From NCBI GenBank assembly GCA_965644315.1, contig CBFFRQ010000056.1, positions 372,001 to 436,000 on the forward strand: a stretch of 64,000 nt of DNA. Reading direction: 5' to 3'. The DNA comes from Caecitellus pseudoparvulus. Its lineage: Eukaryota; Bigyra: Bicosoecida. Below, piece by piece: positions 55,743 through 64,000 of the stretch (positions are counted from its first letter, which is position 1; each line of letters begins with the position of its first letter). Made by a program: the position numbers and the translations under genes. Below the pieces are notes generated by a model that was not told the DNA's origin, did no database searches, and saw only the letters and a program-made list of their open reading frames with translations.

Positions 55743-56581
55743 ATGCCGGCAACTGCAGGCCGCGTGCGCATGCCGCACAACAACAGGGTGACCACGAGCT
55801 CTGCCATCAGTGGCTCTTCAATGTGGGCTAAGATCGGCGGAGGGGGCGGCGCTGAAGACGCAGCAGCATCGGTGCGTGAGCACATGCATGGAGCAGCGCC
55901 TCTGGTGCCTCCACTCCTGGCCGCCCTGCCTTCCCGACAGGCCGTGAGCGAGACTGCAAAACAAGCCCAAGAGCTCATGGAGCTGGCAAAGATGCGGAAA
56001 CAGGTGTGTGCATTGAGTTGCGAGCCACGCTACCTTCACTCGGCTCCACACGTGCTCACGTGCCTCCTGGCCATGCACAGCGAGACGAAACAGCCCTGGC
56101 GTCATCTGCCGGTGTGTTCGGGGCACCCATGCAGCGGCAGTTCGGCGCAGCGAAGATGAAGAAGCGCCGCAACCGCCTGACCCTGGAGGCGGCCGCGACG
56201 CTGGGCATCGAGCCAGACCACACACAGGTGTTGGCGCAGGCTGCGTCAGCTGCCCCCCCCGCCGCCGCCCCCCCCAGGCGGCGCCGTGCAGCCTCCACCT
56301 CTTCCAGCGACAGTGACTCCAGTGAGTCCTCTCGCGAGCGTCGGCATCGGCGGCACCGGCGGCGCCGGCATGAGCGGCGACATGGCTCGTCGTCCCGTTC
56401 ACGGGGTCACTCGCGTCGCCATCGCCACGGGGAGGAGGAGGAGGGGGCATCCAGACACCGCCACCGCCGAGAGCGGTCCCCACGACGGCACCACCGTCAC
56501 CGTGACAGAGACGATGATCGGGGCGGCCGGTCGGAGCGGCACAGGTCTGGCTCAGGGAGGTACGACGCGCCGCGGCACTGA
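55743..56581 (+). CDS. RS/RH-rich basic protein, possibly splicing-related
   Basis: I do not recognise a family. Two exons, 55743-56003 and 56081-56581, give 253 residues; the 77-nt intron is GTGTGT...CACAG. The first half is Ala/Gly/Ser-rich with a short helix (SETAKQAQELMELAKMRKQ). A conserved-looking segment KMKKRRNRLTLEAAATLGIE follows. The last 90 residues are a low-complexity tail of Arg, Ser, His and Glu/Asp, including SSSDSDSSESSRERR and many HRRRR runs. RS/RH tails of this kind occur in nuclear-speckle and splicing proteins and are phosphorylated by SR kinases; that role is inference. No RRM is present. A GT-AG pair inside exon 2 (56228-56277) exists but would break the RS frame. It ends 16 nt from the convergent membrane-protein gene. 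Confidence 0.62.
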
Positions 56582-56597
56582 CGAGCCTGCCTCGGAG

Positions 56598-58038
56598 TCA
56601 CACGTCCACGGCGGCATAGTAGGAGCCGACGCGCCACGCCTTGGGGCGCCCCGAGTCGCCTTTGGTGAAGGATTTGAATGCAAATGTCTGCTTTGCCCTG
56701 CTGGACGCGTGCCCTATGCCGGCGGTGAACATCTGCTCCACCTGCTCGTCCGTCGCGTCGTCAGCTTTGGCCATGTGCAGTTCGTGGGTAGCGGAAGTGG
56801 CGGTCAGCACGGCGCTGCGCCGCGTGTGCACCTTCTGCGCCTTGAGTACGCGGTCCCTCCAGGGGTTCCCCCCCTTGCTGTCCCCTTCATCGTCACTGAA
56901 CTCGTCCATGGCATCTTGGCGTCGCCGCACGGCTGCAGAGATGCGGTCGCCACCGTCGCCACCGCTGCCACCGCCGGTTGCCATGGCGTTCTTCAACTTC
57001 TTTTCTTTCTCCTTGCGCTCAGCTTCGATGCGGCGCAGCATGGCCTTCTCCTCCTTCTTGAAGTTCTTCTTTGCCAGGTACGCTGCTGCCATGGCGCGGG
57101 ACTCCTTATTGGTGGCGGCGGCCTTCATCTGCCGGGCCTCCCGCAACGTCATGGCGCGGTCAGGGTTCTCAATGTCCGCCGCGTGGAAGTGCTTCAGCAT
57201 CTCCAGCTCGGCCTTGCGGGCCATGTCGCGGATTTCCCGCTTCTTCTCGCGCAGCTTCTCGCGCTCGGACTTCTCCCGCTTCTTGTGCACGACGACTTCA
57301 CGCACGCCGTGCTGGGTCACGCGCAGCTCCACTTGCGGCGGCGGCGTGTCGGGGCGAGTGGGGTCGCCTGCCAGAAAAATGTCCGAATTGAGTACCTCAG
57401 GAAAGTACCGAAACAGGATGCCTTGCACCAGCAGTAGCCCTGGAACCAGACCGCTGGCAAAGATGAGGCAGGTCACCAGCCCGCTGAAGGCGGTGTCCAC
57501 CATGCCCTTGCACGAGTCCGTCTCGCCGCGGTACGTGGCCTGCCCGGCGGCGAGGTTGATCCACACAAGGAAGAAGAATTGGGAGCCGTAGAATCCCAGT
57601 GTGAAAATGAATGCTGGGGACCAGAAAGCGGCCACCATGAGCCAACCTGCAGCAAAAAGCGCGGCCAGTGCCTCGCAAGTCTCGAGGCACTGCTGGGCAC
57701 GCCTAACGCACCTGACTGCTTGGGGTCAAGCTGGTCCTGCTGCACCCCCCAGCGGGTGCAGTAGATGCTGATGAAGGACATGAGAGCCGAAATGGAGATG
57801 ACGTGGCACCACACCTCCGTTACCTCCTGCGGGGAAGCGAGACGCTCCCGTTCGAGTCACAAGCATCAAATTCCGCATTTCACCAAGGCCCAATGCGCAC
57901 GTTGCACTCTGCGTCCGTGTAGAAGATGTACACCACTGCAAGGAAGTACAGAAACGACACCAGCAAGCTTATGGACAGAATGACCTCCCGCGCCATCCTC
58001 AGCGTGTGGCCTGGCTGGCACGTGATGACCAGTCCCAT
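56598..58038 (-). CDS. Multipass membrane protein with long charged helical tail
   Basis: I do not recognise a family. Three exons on the minus strand, 58038-57901, 57826-57712 and 57646-56598, give 433 residues; introns are 74 and 65 nt with GTGCGC and GTGCGT donors. Four hydrophobic segments are visible: about 17-40 (LSISLLVSFLYFLAVVYIFY), 50-70, 86-118 (SPAFIFTLGFYGSQFFFLVW) and about 135-165 (LVTCLIFASGLVPGLLLVQG). After residue ~170 the protein is hydrophilic and strongly helical, dominated by Lys, Arg and Glu. That part includes long KKREKSEREKLREKKR-type runs, then an acidic patch DEFSDDEGDS. The arrangement suggests an ER or plasma-membrane protein with a cytoplasmic coiled-coil tail. 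Exon joints are supported by phase and continuous hydrophobic segments. Confidence 0.68.
57666..57692. repeat. Hairpin inside a 65-nt intron
   Basis: Perfect 10-bp inverted repeat (CAGTGCCTCG and its complement, 7-nt loop) within the second intron of the membrane-protein gene. Folding would bring the two splice sites together. Confidence 0.6.
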
Positions 58039-58313
58039 GGTGCCCACGTGCCAGGCTCACTCCCACTCATGCAGCTGACTTGTGCGAGGGGCTAGCAGTG
58101 ACGCGCACGTTGGGGTGCGAGCGGGTCAGTGCTTCGGTACAGCTCAGCGCTTCAGCACCGCTGTCCTTTAGGCATGATTTTGGCGCGGCAGCAAAGCAGG
58201 CACGCTGGCTTACTGCCGGCGTGTGTGCAAGCAGCTTTCCTGCGCCGGTTGAATTATGCCCGGCATGCAGCGCACGGGCAGTTGCCAAGTGCACCTCAGA
58301 TAGCAACCCAGCA

Positions 58314-58600
58314 TTACCGTGCACCGGCGGCCCGCAGCAGCACCATGCTCACTCGCCCTTGCCGAGTGCTGGTGCCGGCCCACACCGCATCCTTGGCTGA
58401 TTGTACAGCCACCTGCCCAGCAGCTAGCCGTGTCTGGAGGGGAATGGCCCGGTGTCCCGTGAGGCCTAGCAGCTCACGCATGACGTCCAGGCGACCATTC
58501 TCCCATGCAAGCACGAAGCCAGCCTCAGGACTTCCCTCAGGCCCAGCATGCACATCCACCTCTCGATGACCGCTTAATGCCAGCAGTATACGCAAAATCC
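58314..58600 (-). pseudogene. Broken copy of the 3' end of the ankyrin gene at 61387-62781
   Basis: The + strand stretch 58328-58600 is closely similar to 61400 onward, covering the last ankyrin repeat and the conserved C-terminus (GLTGHRAIPLQTRLAAGQ and the downstream AVQSAKDAVWAG). Only about 90 codons remain and there is no N-terminal domain. The homology stops abruptly at both ends: the residual repeat begins in degenerate sequence (RILLALSG in place of RELLALSG), and the stop lies slightly beyond the intact gene's end. This looks like a duplicated fragment rather than a gene. Confidence 0.75.
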
Positions 58601-60235
58601 AACGGCCTTCGGCCTATGCCTTCGGCATGGGAGGTCTACTCCCCGTCCCTCTGTGCCCGGCTGCTGGCCCTTCAGAAAGCCACGGCAAAGGCTGCAGGCG
58701 TGGGGGGCGCTGCGCCAGTATGGGCGCTGCGCCGCACGACGCACCACCGCACGCAAGGCAAGTCAGGTACAAGCTGGTCGGCCTTAATGTAAATGCTCCA
58801 CCAGGCGCACCAGGCTGCAACACTGGCGTATCACAAGCGGTAAGCCTGGTCTCACCCTTCACCACAACAAATCGGTCAGGCAGCCTGGCCGCTTTGATGT
58901 GTCCACTGAGTCACAGCAAGCCCCGTGGAGCGACCATGGCCATGGCATTGCGCCCAGCGTCTGCACCCACATACACCTTGAAATGTCTAGGTGCTTTGCA
59001 GGGTGATCCGTGCACCCTTTAGGCATGAGCCCGATGAACAGTCCAGACTTTGATTGCTCACGAAAATGCGATCTCATGCTGCAATGCACTGGCACACCCT
59101 CCGGGATGGCCGACGGAAAAGACAACACAGGGTACACAAAGCTCACTAACGCTTGGAGGGCGGGGCCTCGTGCTCTGCGGGACGGGACGTACGAGCACAT
59201 GCTTTCGGAGCAACAAGGTGCCACTTCCACGCACAAGGCCACAGGGCAGGGCTGTGCCCCAACGGCACTACAAGTGCCATGCGCCTGGCCTGTGGATACA
59301 ACACTGCATGGCCAGTCTACTGCTTGCTGCACAGTGGCCACTCCTGTGCCGTTGGCTTGTGCAGGTCTTGCTGTATAGGCGTGCTGACTCTTTTCCGTGC
59401 TCGGTGAGCCAGTGCAAGGCCGCTTGAGCACACTGGCGCACTGGCAAGGCGATTCAGGGCATTGGTAGGTCGTGTAACAAAGGTGATTGTGCTGGTAGAC
59501 TCGGTTGTGCTTGCTGTAGCTTTGAGCAGTGCTGCATTGCTGAGCCTTGCCCTGGCCTGGTGATTGGCTGGCGTCTCGCACAGCGCCTTTGTGCTTGCGC
59601 AAGCGTACGAGCTCTGATGGCTTGTGCTATAGAGCCATGTGCACTTGCTTGCATCAGTGCCTTGGTGGCGTGATTGGGGTGGTGCAGGGAGTGCTGTCCG
59701 ATCCAGGTCGAGGCCTTGCTTGACGGGCCAGTGATTGCTCGGCAGCGGCGTCAGGCCGCCGAGCTGGGGCTGCAAGCTTGGGCGCCGACTCGTCCATGTG
59801 CATGTGCTTGAACTGTATGCATTGCTTGGTATGCGGCAAATGGAACAGCTGCCGTCGGTCTCGCTGCCATGCGCGCTGCGCCAGCAGCGCGCATGGCAGC
59901 GAGACCGACTGAAGGCAGCGCACTTGCTTGAGAATAGCAGTCCGGCCATGGCGTGGCCTGCGTGTGGTCCATGCTGGACCCAGGCATGAGCGGTGGGCGT
60001 GATGCCTCTGGCTACGCCGCCAGCACATGGAGGAGAATGCCAGCTTCCTCTGCTGCCTTGGGCTTCGAAGCCATCGCCACGCAATGCAGGGCCAATCGAA
60101 GGTGGTTCAGGCCATTGGCTACTGTCGCAGCGGAGGGGGGCGCGATTGGCATACCAAGCTTCCTACAATGCATACAAGCTGGTTCCAGATGCAGCACTTG
60201 CACAGTGCTTCGCACACGCTGCACAGCGCAAGCAA
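58601..60235. other. Gene-poor region with one large palindrome
   Basis: 1.6 kb in which several frames of 100-250 codons are open on both strands, but none has conserved character or domain motifs. Base composition is more balanced than in the coding part. Two small TTC-loop hairpins lie near 58600-58632. The palindrome at 59854-59909 is listed separately. I see no gene. Confidence 0.4.
59854..59909. repeat. Perfect palindrome, 26-bp arms, 4-nt loop
   Basis: Arms 59854-59879 and 59884-59909 are exact reverse complements around the loop GCCA. A further 5 bp (CTGCC and GGCAG) can pair outside it past an asymmetric bulge. No transposase or target-site duplication is visible. Confidence 0.9.
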
Positions 60236-60916
60236 TCATGACGTCATCAATGCGTTTCGCGACAATATCAGCCTGGAAACCTGCGCATTGACAGATTCCT
60301 GCACGGTGAGCGCGCCGCGGAACGGAAGAACGGCATCAGGGACTCCGAAGAACCCAGCATGCACATCCACCTCACGGTGCCCGGTCAACGCCAGCAGTTC
60401 GCGCACAACATTCACGTGTCCCTTGCGACAGGCATGTCGGAAGCCATACTCGGATACGCCATTCACCTGTGAATGCATGTTTACCTCACGAGTACCCGTC
60501 AAAGCCAACAGCTCCCGCACTACCTCCACATGCCCCCTCTCGCAGGCAGCCTTGAAGCCACCCTCATGCGCTGCATGCCCATCCTCGCTCTTGACGCCCG
60601 GCCAAGCCAGCAGCTCCCGCACGACTTCAACGTGCCCTCCTCCACATGCTATACGAAACATCCCATCATACTTCAACTTCACGGCAAGACCACCAGCCCC
60701 AGCCACGCTCACCAACTCCCGCAGCAGACCAACGCTGCCCTCCGCACAAGCCACTCGAGCCGCTGGGTAGACACCCACTGCCTCCAAGGACGCCACACCC
60801 GACTTGCCCTCATCAGAGGCATCGCGCAGCAGTACCAGCAAGTTGTCCACATCCCCATCGTCGCATGCCGCCCTCCAACGATCCGCCCACGGCTTCTCAC
60901 TGCAACTGCCAGCCAT
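60236..60916 (-). CDS. Ankyrin-type repeat protein, short form
   Basis: Single-exon gene, 226 residues from the ATG at 60916 (MAGSCSEKPWADRW). The N-terminal segment WADRWRAACDDGDVDNLLVLLRD parallels WLSRWRATRTAKDGTGLLALLEED of the larger gene next door, so the two are paralogues. About four ankyrin-like repeats of 33-38 residues follow, with consensus GFRxACxxGHVEVVRELLALTG. The C-terminus after DVHAGFFGVPD diverges from the larger paralogue and lacks its conserved end (RAIPLQTRLAAGQ), so the gene may be truncated or newly ended. Ankyrin repeats mediate protein binding; no catalytic domain is present. An in-frame ATG at 61030 gives a longer but unsupported start. Confidence 0.7.
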   Translation of the reverse strand: MAGSCSEKPWADRWRAACDDGDVDNLLVLLRDASDEGKSGVASLEAVGVYPAARVACAEGSVGLLRELVSVAGAGGLAVKLKYDGMFRIACGGGHVEVVRELLAWPGVKSEDGHAAHEGGFKAACERGHVEVVRELLALTGTREVNMHSQVNGVSEYGFRHACRKGHVNVVRELLALTGHREVDVHAGFFGVPDAVLPFRGALTVQESVNAQVSRLILSRNALMTS

Positions 60917-61386
60917 GGCGTGGTGGCTCCAGATTCCGCAAGACCTGAAATCACTCAAACGCACTGCACGCCTGCGGATCACGTGACACACACATGCATA
61001 GGAGCACCTGCACAGGTCATACAACTCCACTGCACATGACTGGATACTAATTGGTGTGAGTTTGACTCACAGGGGGGTACAATTGCCATGCCCCCCTCAC
61101 TGCACAGCCTGGCTACCCCTCACGCCACCCGCGCCAGACATAGCCTCCACACAAGCACCATTCGTACCGCCCACCACAGTGGTAGCCTCCTCGCAGGGCG
61201 AGCCGACAGCTGTCTGGAGCCAGCGCACCGGGCAGGTCAGCGCACCGACGCTCCCCTGCATACGGGCCAGTGTGGTGGCGGGCAGGGCGATGACAGGGCC
61301 TGGCAGCCTGCATTGCTGCCTGCAGCCCTGGTCTGTGCACACGCCATGCCCCATGACTGCCTGCCATGCCGCCCAGCTCACTCCCA
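60917..61386. other. Intergenic between two ankyrin paralogues
   Basis: 470 nt. No domain, repeat or RNA gene recognised. It must contain the promoter of the short paralogue. Confidence 0.35.
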
Positions 61387-62781
61387 TCACCGCCATGTAC
61401 ATGCCCGCAGCAGCACCATGCTCACTCGCCCCTGCCGAGTGCCGGTGCCGGCCCACACCGCATCCTTGGCTGATTGTACAGCCACCTGCCCAGCGGCAAG
61501 CCGTGTCTGGAGGGGAATGGCCCGGTGTCCCGTGAGGCCTAGCAGCTCACGCATGACATCCAGGCGTTCACGGCGACAGGCCATTCGGAACCCCCTCTCG
61601 CCTTCCGCGTGCACATCCACCTCCCGGTCACCAGTCAACGCCAACAGCTGGCACACCACGCCCAACTCGCCACAAATGCAAGCCAACTGAAAGCCGCTCT
61701 CTGCTCCCACATCCACAGCACGGTCACCCGTCAGCGCCAGCAGCTCTCGCACCACGCCCACACGCCCATTGCCGCATGCTCCGAGGAAGGCTGCTTCAGG
61801 CACACCCCACCCCCTCGCGTGCACATCCACCGTTCGATCTCCGCTTAGAGCTAGCAGCTCACGCACCACCTCCACATGCCCGTGCTCGCAGGCGAGTCGA
61901 AAGCTGGCTTCCGGCCCAGGCCCATCACCGGCGTGCACGTTGACGGCACGGTCTCCGCTCAGCCCCAGCAGCTCGCGCACGACAGCGAGGTGGCCGTTGC
62001 GACAGGCGAGCCGCAAGGCAGCCTCAGGCCCGTTCTCGCCTGCGGCGTGCACATCTACCGTTCGGTGTCCGCTAAGTGCCAGCAGCTCATGCACCACATC
62101 TAGGTGTCCGTGCTCACAGGCGAGCCGGAAGCCAGCCTCAGGCCCCTGACCGTCTCCTGCGTGCACATCCACAGCCTGGGGGCCGGTTCGATCCAGCAGC
62201 TCACGCACCACCTGCACATGTCCCTGTTGGCAGGCGAGCTGGAAACCGTCCAGTGGAGAGGCCCTGCTGCTCGCGTGCACGTTGACGGCACGGTCTCCGC
62301 CCAGCCCCAGCAGCTCGCGCACGAGATCCAAGTGGCCATTGCGACACGCCTCCCGGAAGCCCGCTTCATCCTGAGAGTGCACGTTCACGGCACAGGCCCC
62401 ACGCAGCGCCAGCAGCTCACGCACGAAGGGCAGCTGGCCAGCGCCACATGCTGCTCTAAAAGCACAGTCAAACACGCCCCGCATGCCCCCGCGCCGGTCC
62501 TCGGCAATGCCAAACAGCCCACCCAGCCAATTGATGAGGCTCTGCTCGGTGCTGTCTCGGCTCTCCGCCACGCTGAAGAGCCCGCGCAGCAGGTCAAGGC
62601 GAGCTTGCTCCGTGGCCAGGAGCGCAGCCAGGGAAATGTCAGACCACGCAAGTGACTCCCTCCCGGACACTGCCCACTCTGAATCCTCCTCCAGGAGTGC
62701 AAGTAAGCCAGTTCCATCCTTTGCCGTGCGGGTAGCTCGCCAACGGCTCAGCCAGGCGCCAGAACCGCTCTGCTCAGCCAT
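61387..62781 (-). CDS. Ankyrin-type repeat protein, nine repeats
   Basis: Single-exon gene, 464 residues, ATG at 62781. An N-terminal helical domain of about 100 residues (with WRATRTAKDGTGLLALLEED and RLDLLRGLFSVAE) precedes nine ankyrin-like repeats of about 36-38 residues. The repeat consensus is GFRLACEHGHLDVVRELLALSGDRAVDVHA, joined by GDGxGPEA linkers; these linkers are longer than in canonical 33-residue ankyrin repeats. The last ~55 residues (RAIPLQTRLAAGQ onward) form a distinct tail found again in the broken copy at 58.3 kb. The repeats probably form a solenoid for protein binding. No enzymatic motif or membrane segment is visible. The lack of introns and the nearby copies suggest a family that expands by local duplication. 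Confidence 0.78.
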   Translation of the reverse strand: MAEQSGSGAWLSRWRATRTAKDGTGLLALLEEDSEWAVSGRESLAWSDISLAALLATEQARLDLLRGLFSVAESRDSTEQSLINWLGGLFGIAEDRRGGMRGVFDCAFRAACGAGQLPFVRELLALRGACAVNVHSQDEAGFREACRNGHLDLVRELLGLGGDRAVNVHASSRASPLDGFQLACQQGHVQVVRELLDRTGPQAVDVHAGDGQGPEAGFRLACEHGHLDVVHELLALSGHRTVDVHAAGENGPEAALRLACRNGHLAVVRELLGLSGDRAVNVHAGDGPGPEASFRLACEHGHVEVVRELLALSGDRTVDVHARGWGVPEAAFLGACGNGRVGVVRELLALTGDRAVDVGAESGFQLACICGELGVVCQLLALTGDREVDVHAEGERGFRMACRRERLDVMRELLGLTGHRAIPLQTRLAAGQVAVQSAKDAVWAGTGTRQGRVSMVLLRACTWR

Positions 62782-63242
62782 GGCGTGTTGGGTTCAATTT
62801 CCGCGTGCCTCTCTCGCTGCAGAAGGCCTGTGGCACGCACCACGCTCACCCCTGAGCTCTCACACACATTTCTCAAGCAACAAGTAGCCATATGCACATA
62901 TGTGTCCTGTCACGGCTGATTTGAATTCAGTGGTGTGGGTTGTGGTTCCCAGGCATGACACGCCCAGCCGTGATAATTCCCGTGCTGCGCACCACCGTGA
63001 TCGCGCTGCGTCCGACCGTATCAAGGCCCTGCCAGGCCCAAACTGTGCATGCATAGCCTGTCAATGCTTCCCTTCTCCAGGTGTGGGCCGCGCGCCCGCC
63101 GCCACTGGCGCCCACGCAGCAGTCACTCGGACGCACTCCTACAAAACCCAGGGACCCGGCGAGCATCGCCCTCCCGCCAGATGCTGTCACCTTTCACCTA
63201 GACTCTGCACGCGCAGCACCGCACCCTTTCCTGCGGCCCGGC
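62782..63242. other. Upstream region of two divergent ankyrin genes
   Basis: 461 nt between divergent ATGs. It includes an A/T-rich patch around 62870-62930. No named element was found. Confidence 0.3.
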
Positions 63243-63905
63243 ATGGGGTGTGCGGCCAGCTCCAGCGCAGCGGGTGCCGACGCCGGCCAGTCCCCGCAGC
63301 AAGCGGCAGCATCGGACATTGCGGCGTGCGAGCCCGAGGCGCCCGGCGCCTCCACAAATAGCAACACAAAAAGTGTTTCCTATGGGAGCGCAATTTTGGA
63401 CAGCGCAGCCGGGGACGACGTGGAGGGGTTGGCGGAGGAGTTGCGGAAAATGAAGGCAGCAGCGCAAGACGACCCGACGGCGCCCTGGTGGGGTGCTACA
63501 GCTGATGGCCAAGGGCACAGCCTGCTCATGATCGCTTGCAAGCACGGGAGCCTTGGCGCAGCGCAGCTTCTGTGCGTGGAAGCTGGGATGGCGGCTGAAA
63601 CGGCAGCTGCGCCTCCTGCACACGACCCAAGCCAGCCAGTGGACTTGCAGGCGCAGGCGGCGCCGTTGAGAGACTTGCTGACAGCGACTCGGAGGGGGAC
63701 CCTGGATACGCCGTTGCACTATGCGGCACGGGTTGGGGACGAGGCGTTGTGCCGCGCACTGGTGCTGCTGTTGCTGGCAGGCGGAGCTTCAAAGTCCGCA
63801 AAGAATGCCTTTGGTTCCACGCCGGGGGGGGTGTGCGCCCACGCCGCCGTGCAGGCTCTGTTGCACGACCCCTTTTCCGACATCACTGTGATGGGAGCAG
63901 TTTGA
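63243..63905 (+). CDS. Predicted N-myristoylated ankyrin protein
   Basis: Single-exon gene, 220 residues from the ATG at 63243. The N-terminus MGCAASSSAAG fits the N-myristoylation consensus (Gly2, small residue and Ser at positions 5-6), with Cys3 as a likely palmitoylation site, so the protein is probably lipid-anchored to membranes. A long 5' extension of the frame to 63081 would destroy this signal, which is why I chose the internal ATG. Two ankyrin-like units follow: SLLMIACKHGSLGAAQLLCVE near residues 98-118, and TPLHYAARVGDEALCRALVLLLL near 159-181. The latter is close to the canonical TPLHxAA form and unlike the repeats of the neighbouring paralogue pair, so it is a different ankyrin gene. 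The rest is Ala/Ser-rich linker. Function unknown. Confidence 0.7.
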   Translation: MGCAASSSAAGADAGQSPQQAAASDIAACEPEAPGASTNSNTKSVSYGSAILDSAAGDDVEGLAEELRKMKAAAQDDPTAPWWGATADGQGHSLLMIACKHGSLGAAQLLCVEAGMAAETAAAPPAHDPSQPVDLQAQAAPLRDLLTATRRGTLDTPLHYAARVGDEALCRALVLLLLAGGASKSAKNAFGSTPGGVCAHAAVQALLHDPFSDITVMGAV

Positions 63906-64000
63906 ATTCCAGCAGCGTTCAGTTGCCTGGCCGAGGGCGCTTGGCAGAGGGGGTCGGCCCGCTGCGTTGCCGAGGCCGCTTGGCGTTGCTGCCTCGACCC

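Noticed and set aside
56228-56277. Second intron in the RS-rich gene
   Set aside because: A GT-AG pair exists, but 50 nt is not a multiple of three and removing it would destroy the RS/RH reading frame.
58601-58632. Two tiny TTC-loop hairpins as a structured RNA
   Set aside because: Stems are only 4-5 bp and are expected often by chance in GC-rich DNA.
58859-59602. 247-codon minus-strand frame in the gene-poor region
   Set aside because: No hydrophobic, repeat or motif structure and no splice pattern; other frames here are similarly open.
59854-59909. Palindrome as terminal repeats of a transposon
   Set aside because: The arms are 4 nt apart with nothing between them, and no transposase or target-site duplication is seen.

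Overview
This is a GC-rich stretch of nuclear DNA from a eukaryote, most likely a free-living unicellular protist. Evidence for a eukaryote: short spliceosomal introns (mostly 64-107 nt) in most genes, two tRNA-Ser genes with internal A and B boxes, and many strictly eukaryotic proteins (CDK, exosome CSL4, Enhancer of polycomb, PIG-M, borealin-like, Vps28, MFSD1-like, LYRM9-like). No plastid marker was seen. I could not fix the lineage from sequence alone. A giant surface protein combining C-type-lectin-like and IPT/TIG domains with a multipass C-terminus is a style found in several protist groups.

Layout, left to right. 0.5-5.3 kb: a secreted/type I membrane protein of unknown family, a CDK, and a membrane-tethered calcineurin-like phosphoesterase. 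5.7-9.6 kb: a proline-rich protein carrying about 53 copies of a 9-residue (27-bp) repeat. 9.8-13.8 kb: a DHRS12-like short-chain dehydrogenase and a membrane-anchored JmjC/cupin hydroxylase. 14.1-17.7 kb: choline/ethanolamine phosphotransferase (+), then CSL4 and a 2OG-Fe(II) oxygenase (-). 18.2-25.2 kb: Enhancer of polycomb (+), a carnitine-carrier-like mitochondrial carrier (-) and a long-chain acyl-CoA synthetase (-). 25.4-26.2 kb: two identical tRNA-Ser(AGA) genes with a large hairpin between them. 26.3-30.3 kb: PIG-M (-), borealin-like (+), LYRM9-like (-), and a small predicted mitochondrial membrane protein (-). 30.6-46.4 kb: one giant gene (-) of roughly 5,200 codons with an almost uninterrupted reading frame. 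46.8-53 kb: a plant-cysteine-oxidase/ADO-type thiol dioxygenase (-), an MFSD1-like transporter (+) and a Ser/Thr kinase (+). 53.2-58 kb: a type I membrane protein with an odd aromatic tandem repeat, Vps28 (-), an RS-rich protein (+) and a multipass membrane protein with a charged tail (-). 58.3-64 kb: a gene-poor end holding a small cluster of ankyrin-type genes, a broken copy of one of them, and a perfect 26-bp-arm palindrome.

The genome is compact. Five convergent pairs end within 0-52 nt of each other, one pair sharing stop-codon bases. Four divergent pairs share short upstream regions. Exon structures were worked out by hand from GT-AG sites, reading phase and family conservation. Several introns are multiples of three without stops, so simple reading-frame inspection hides them. 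Splice donors are dominated by GTGCGT rather than GTAAGT.

The genes do not form one pathway. The most unusual object is the giant lectin-like / glycine-rich / IPT / multipass protein, which looks like a cell-surface receptor or channel-like protein and contains a very recent in-frame 1,113-bp tandem duplication.
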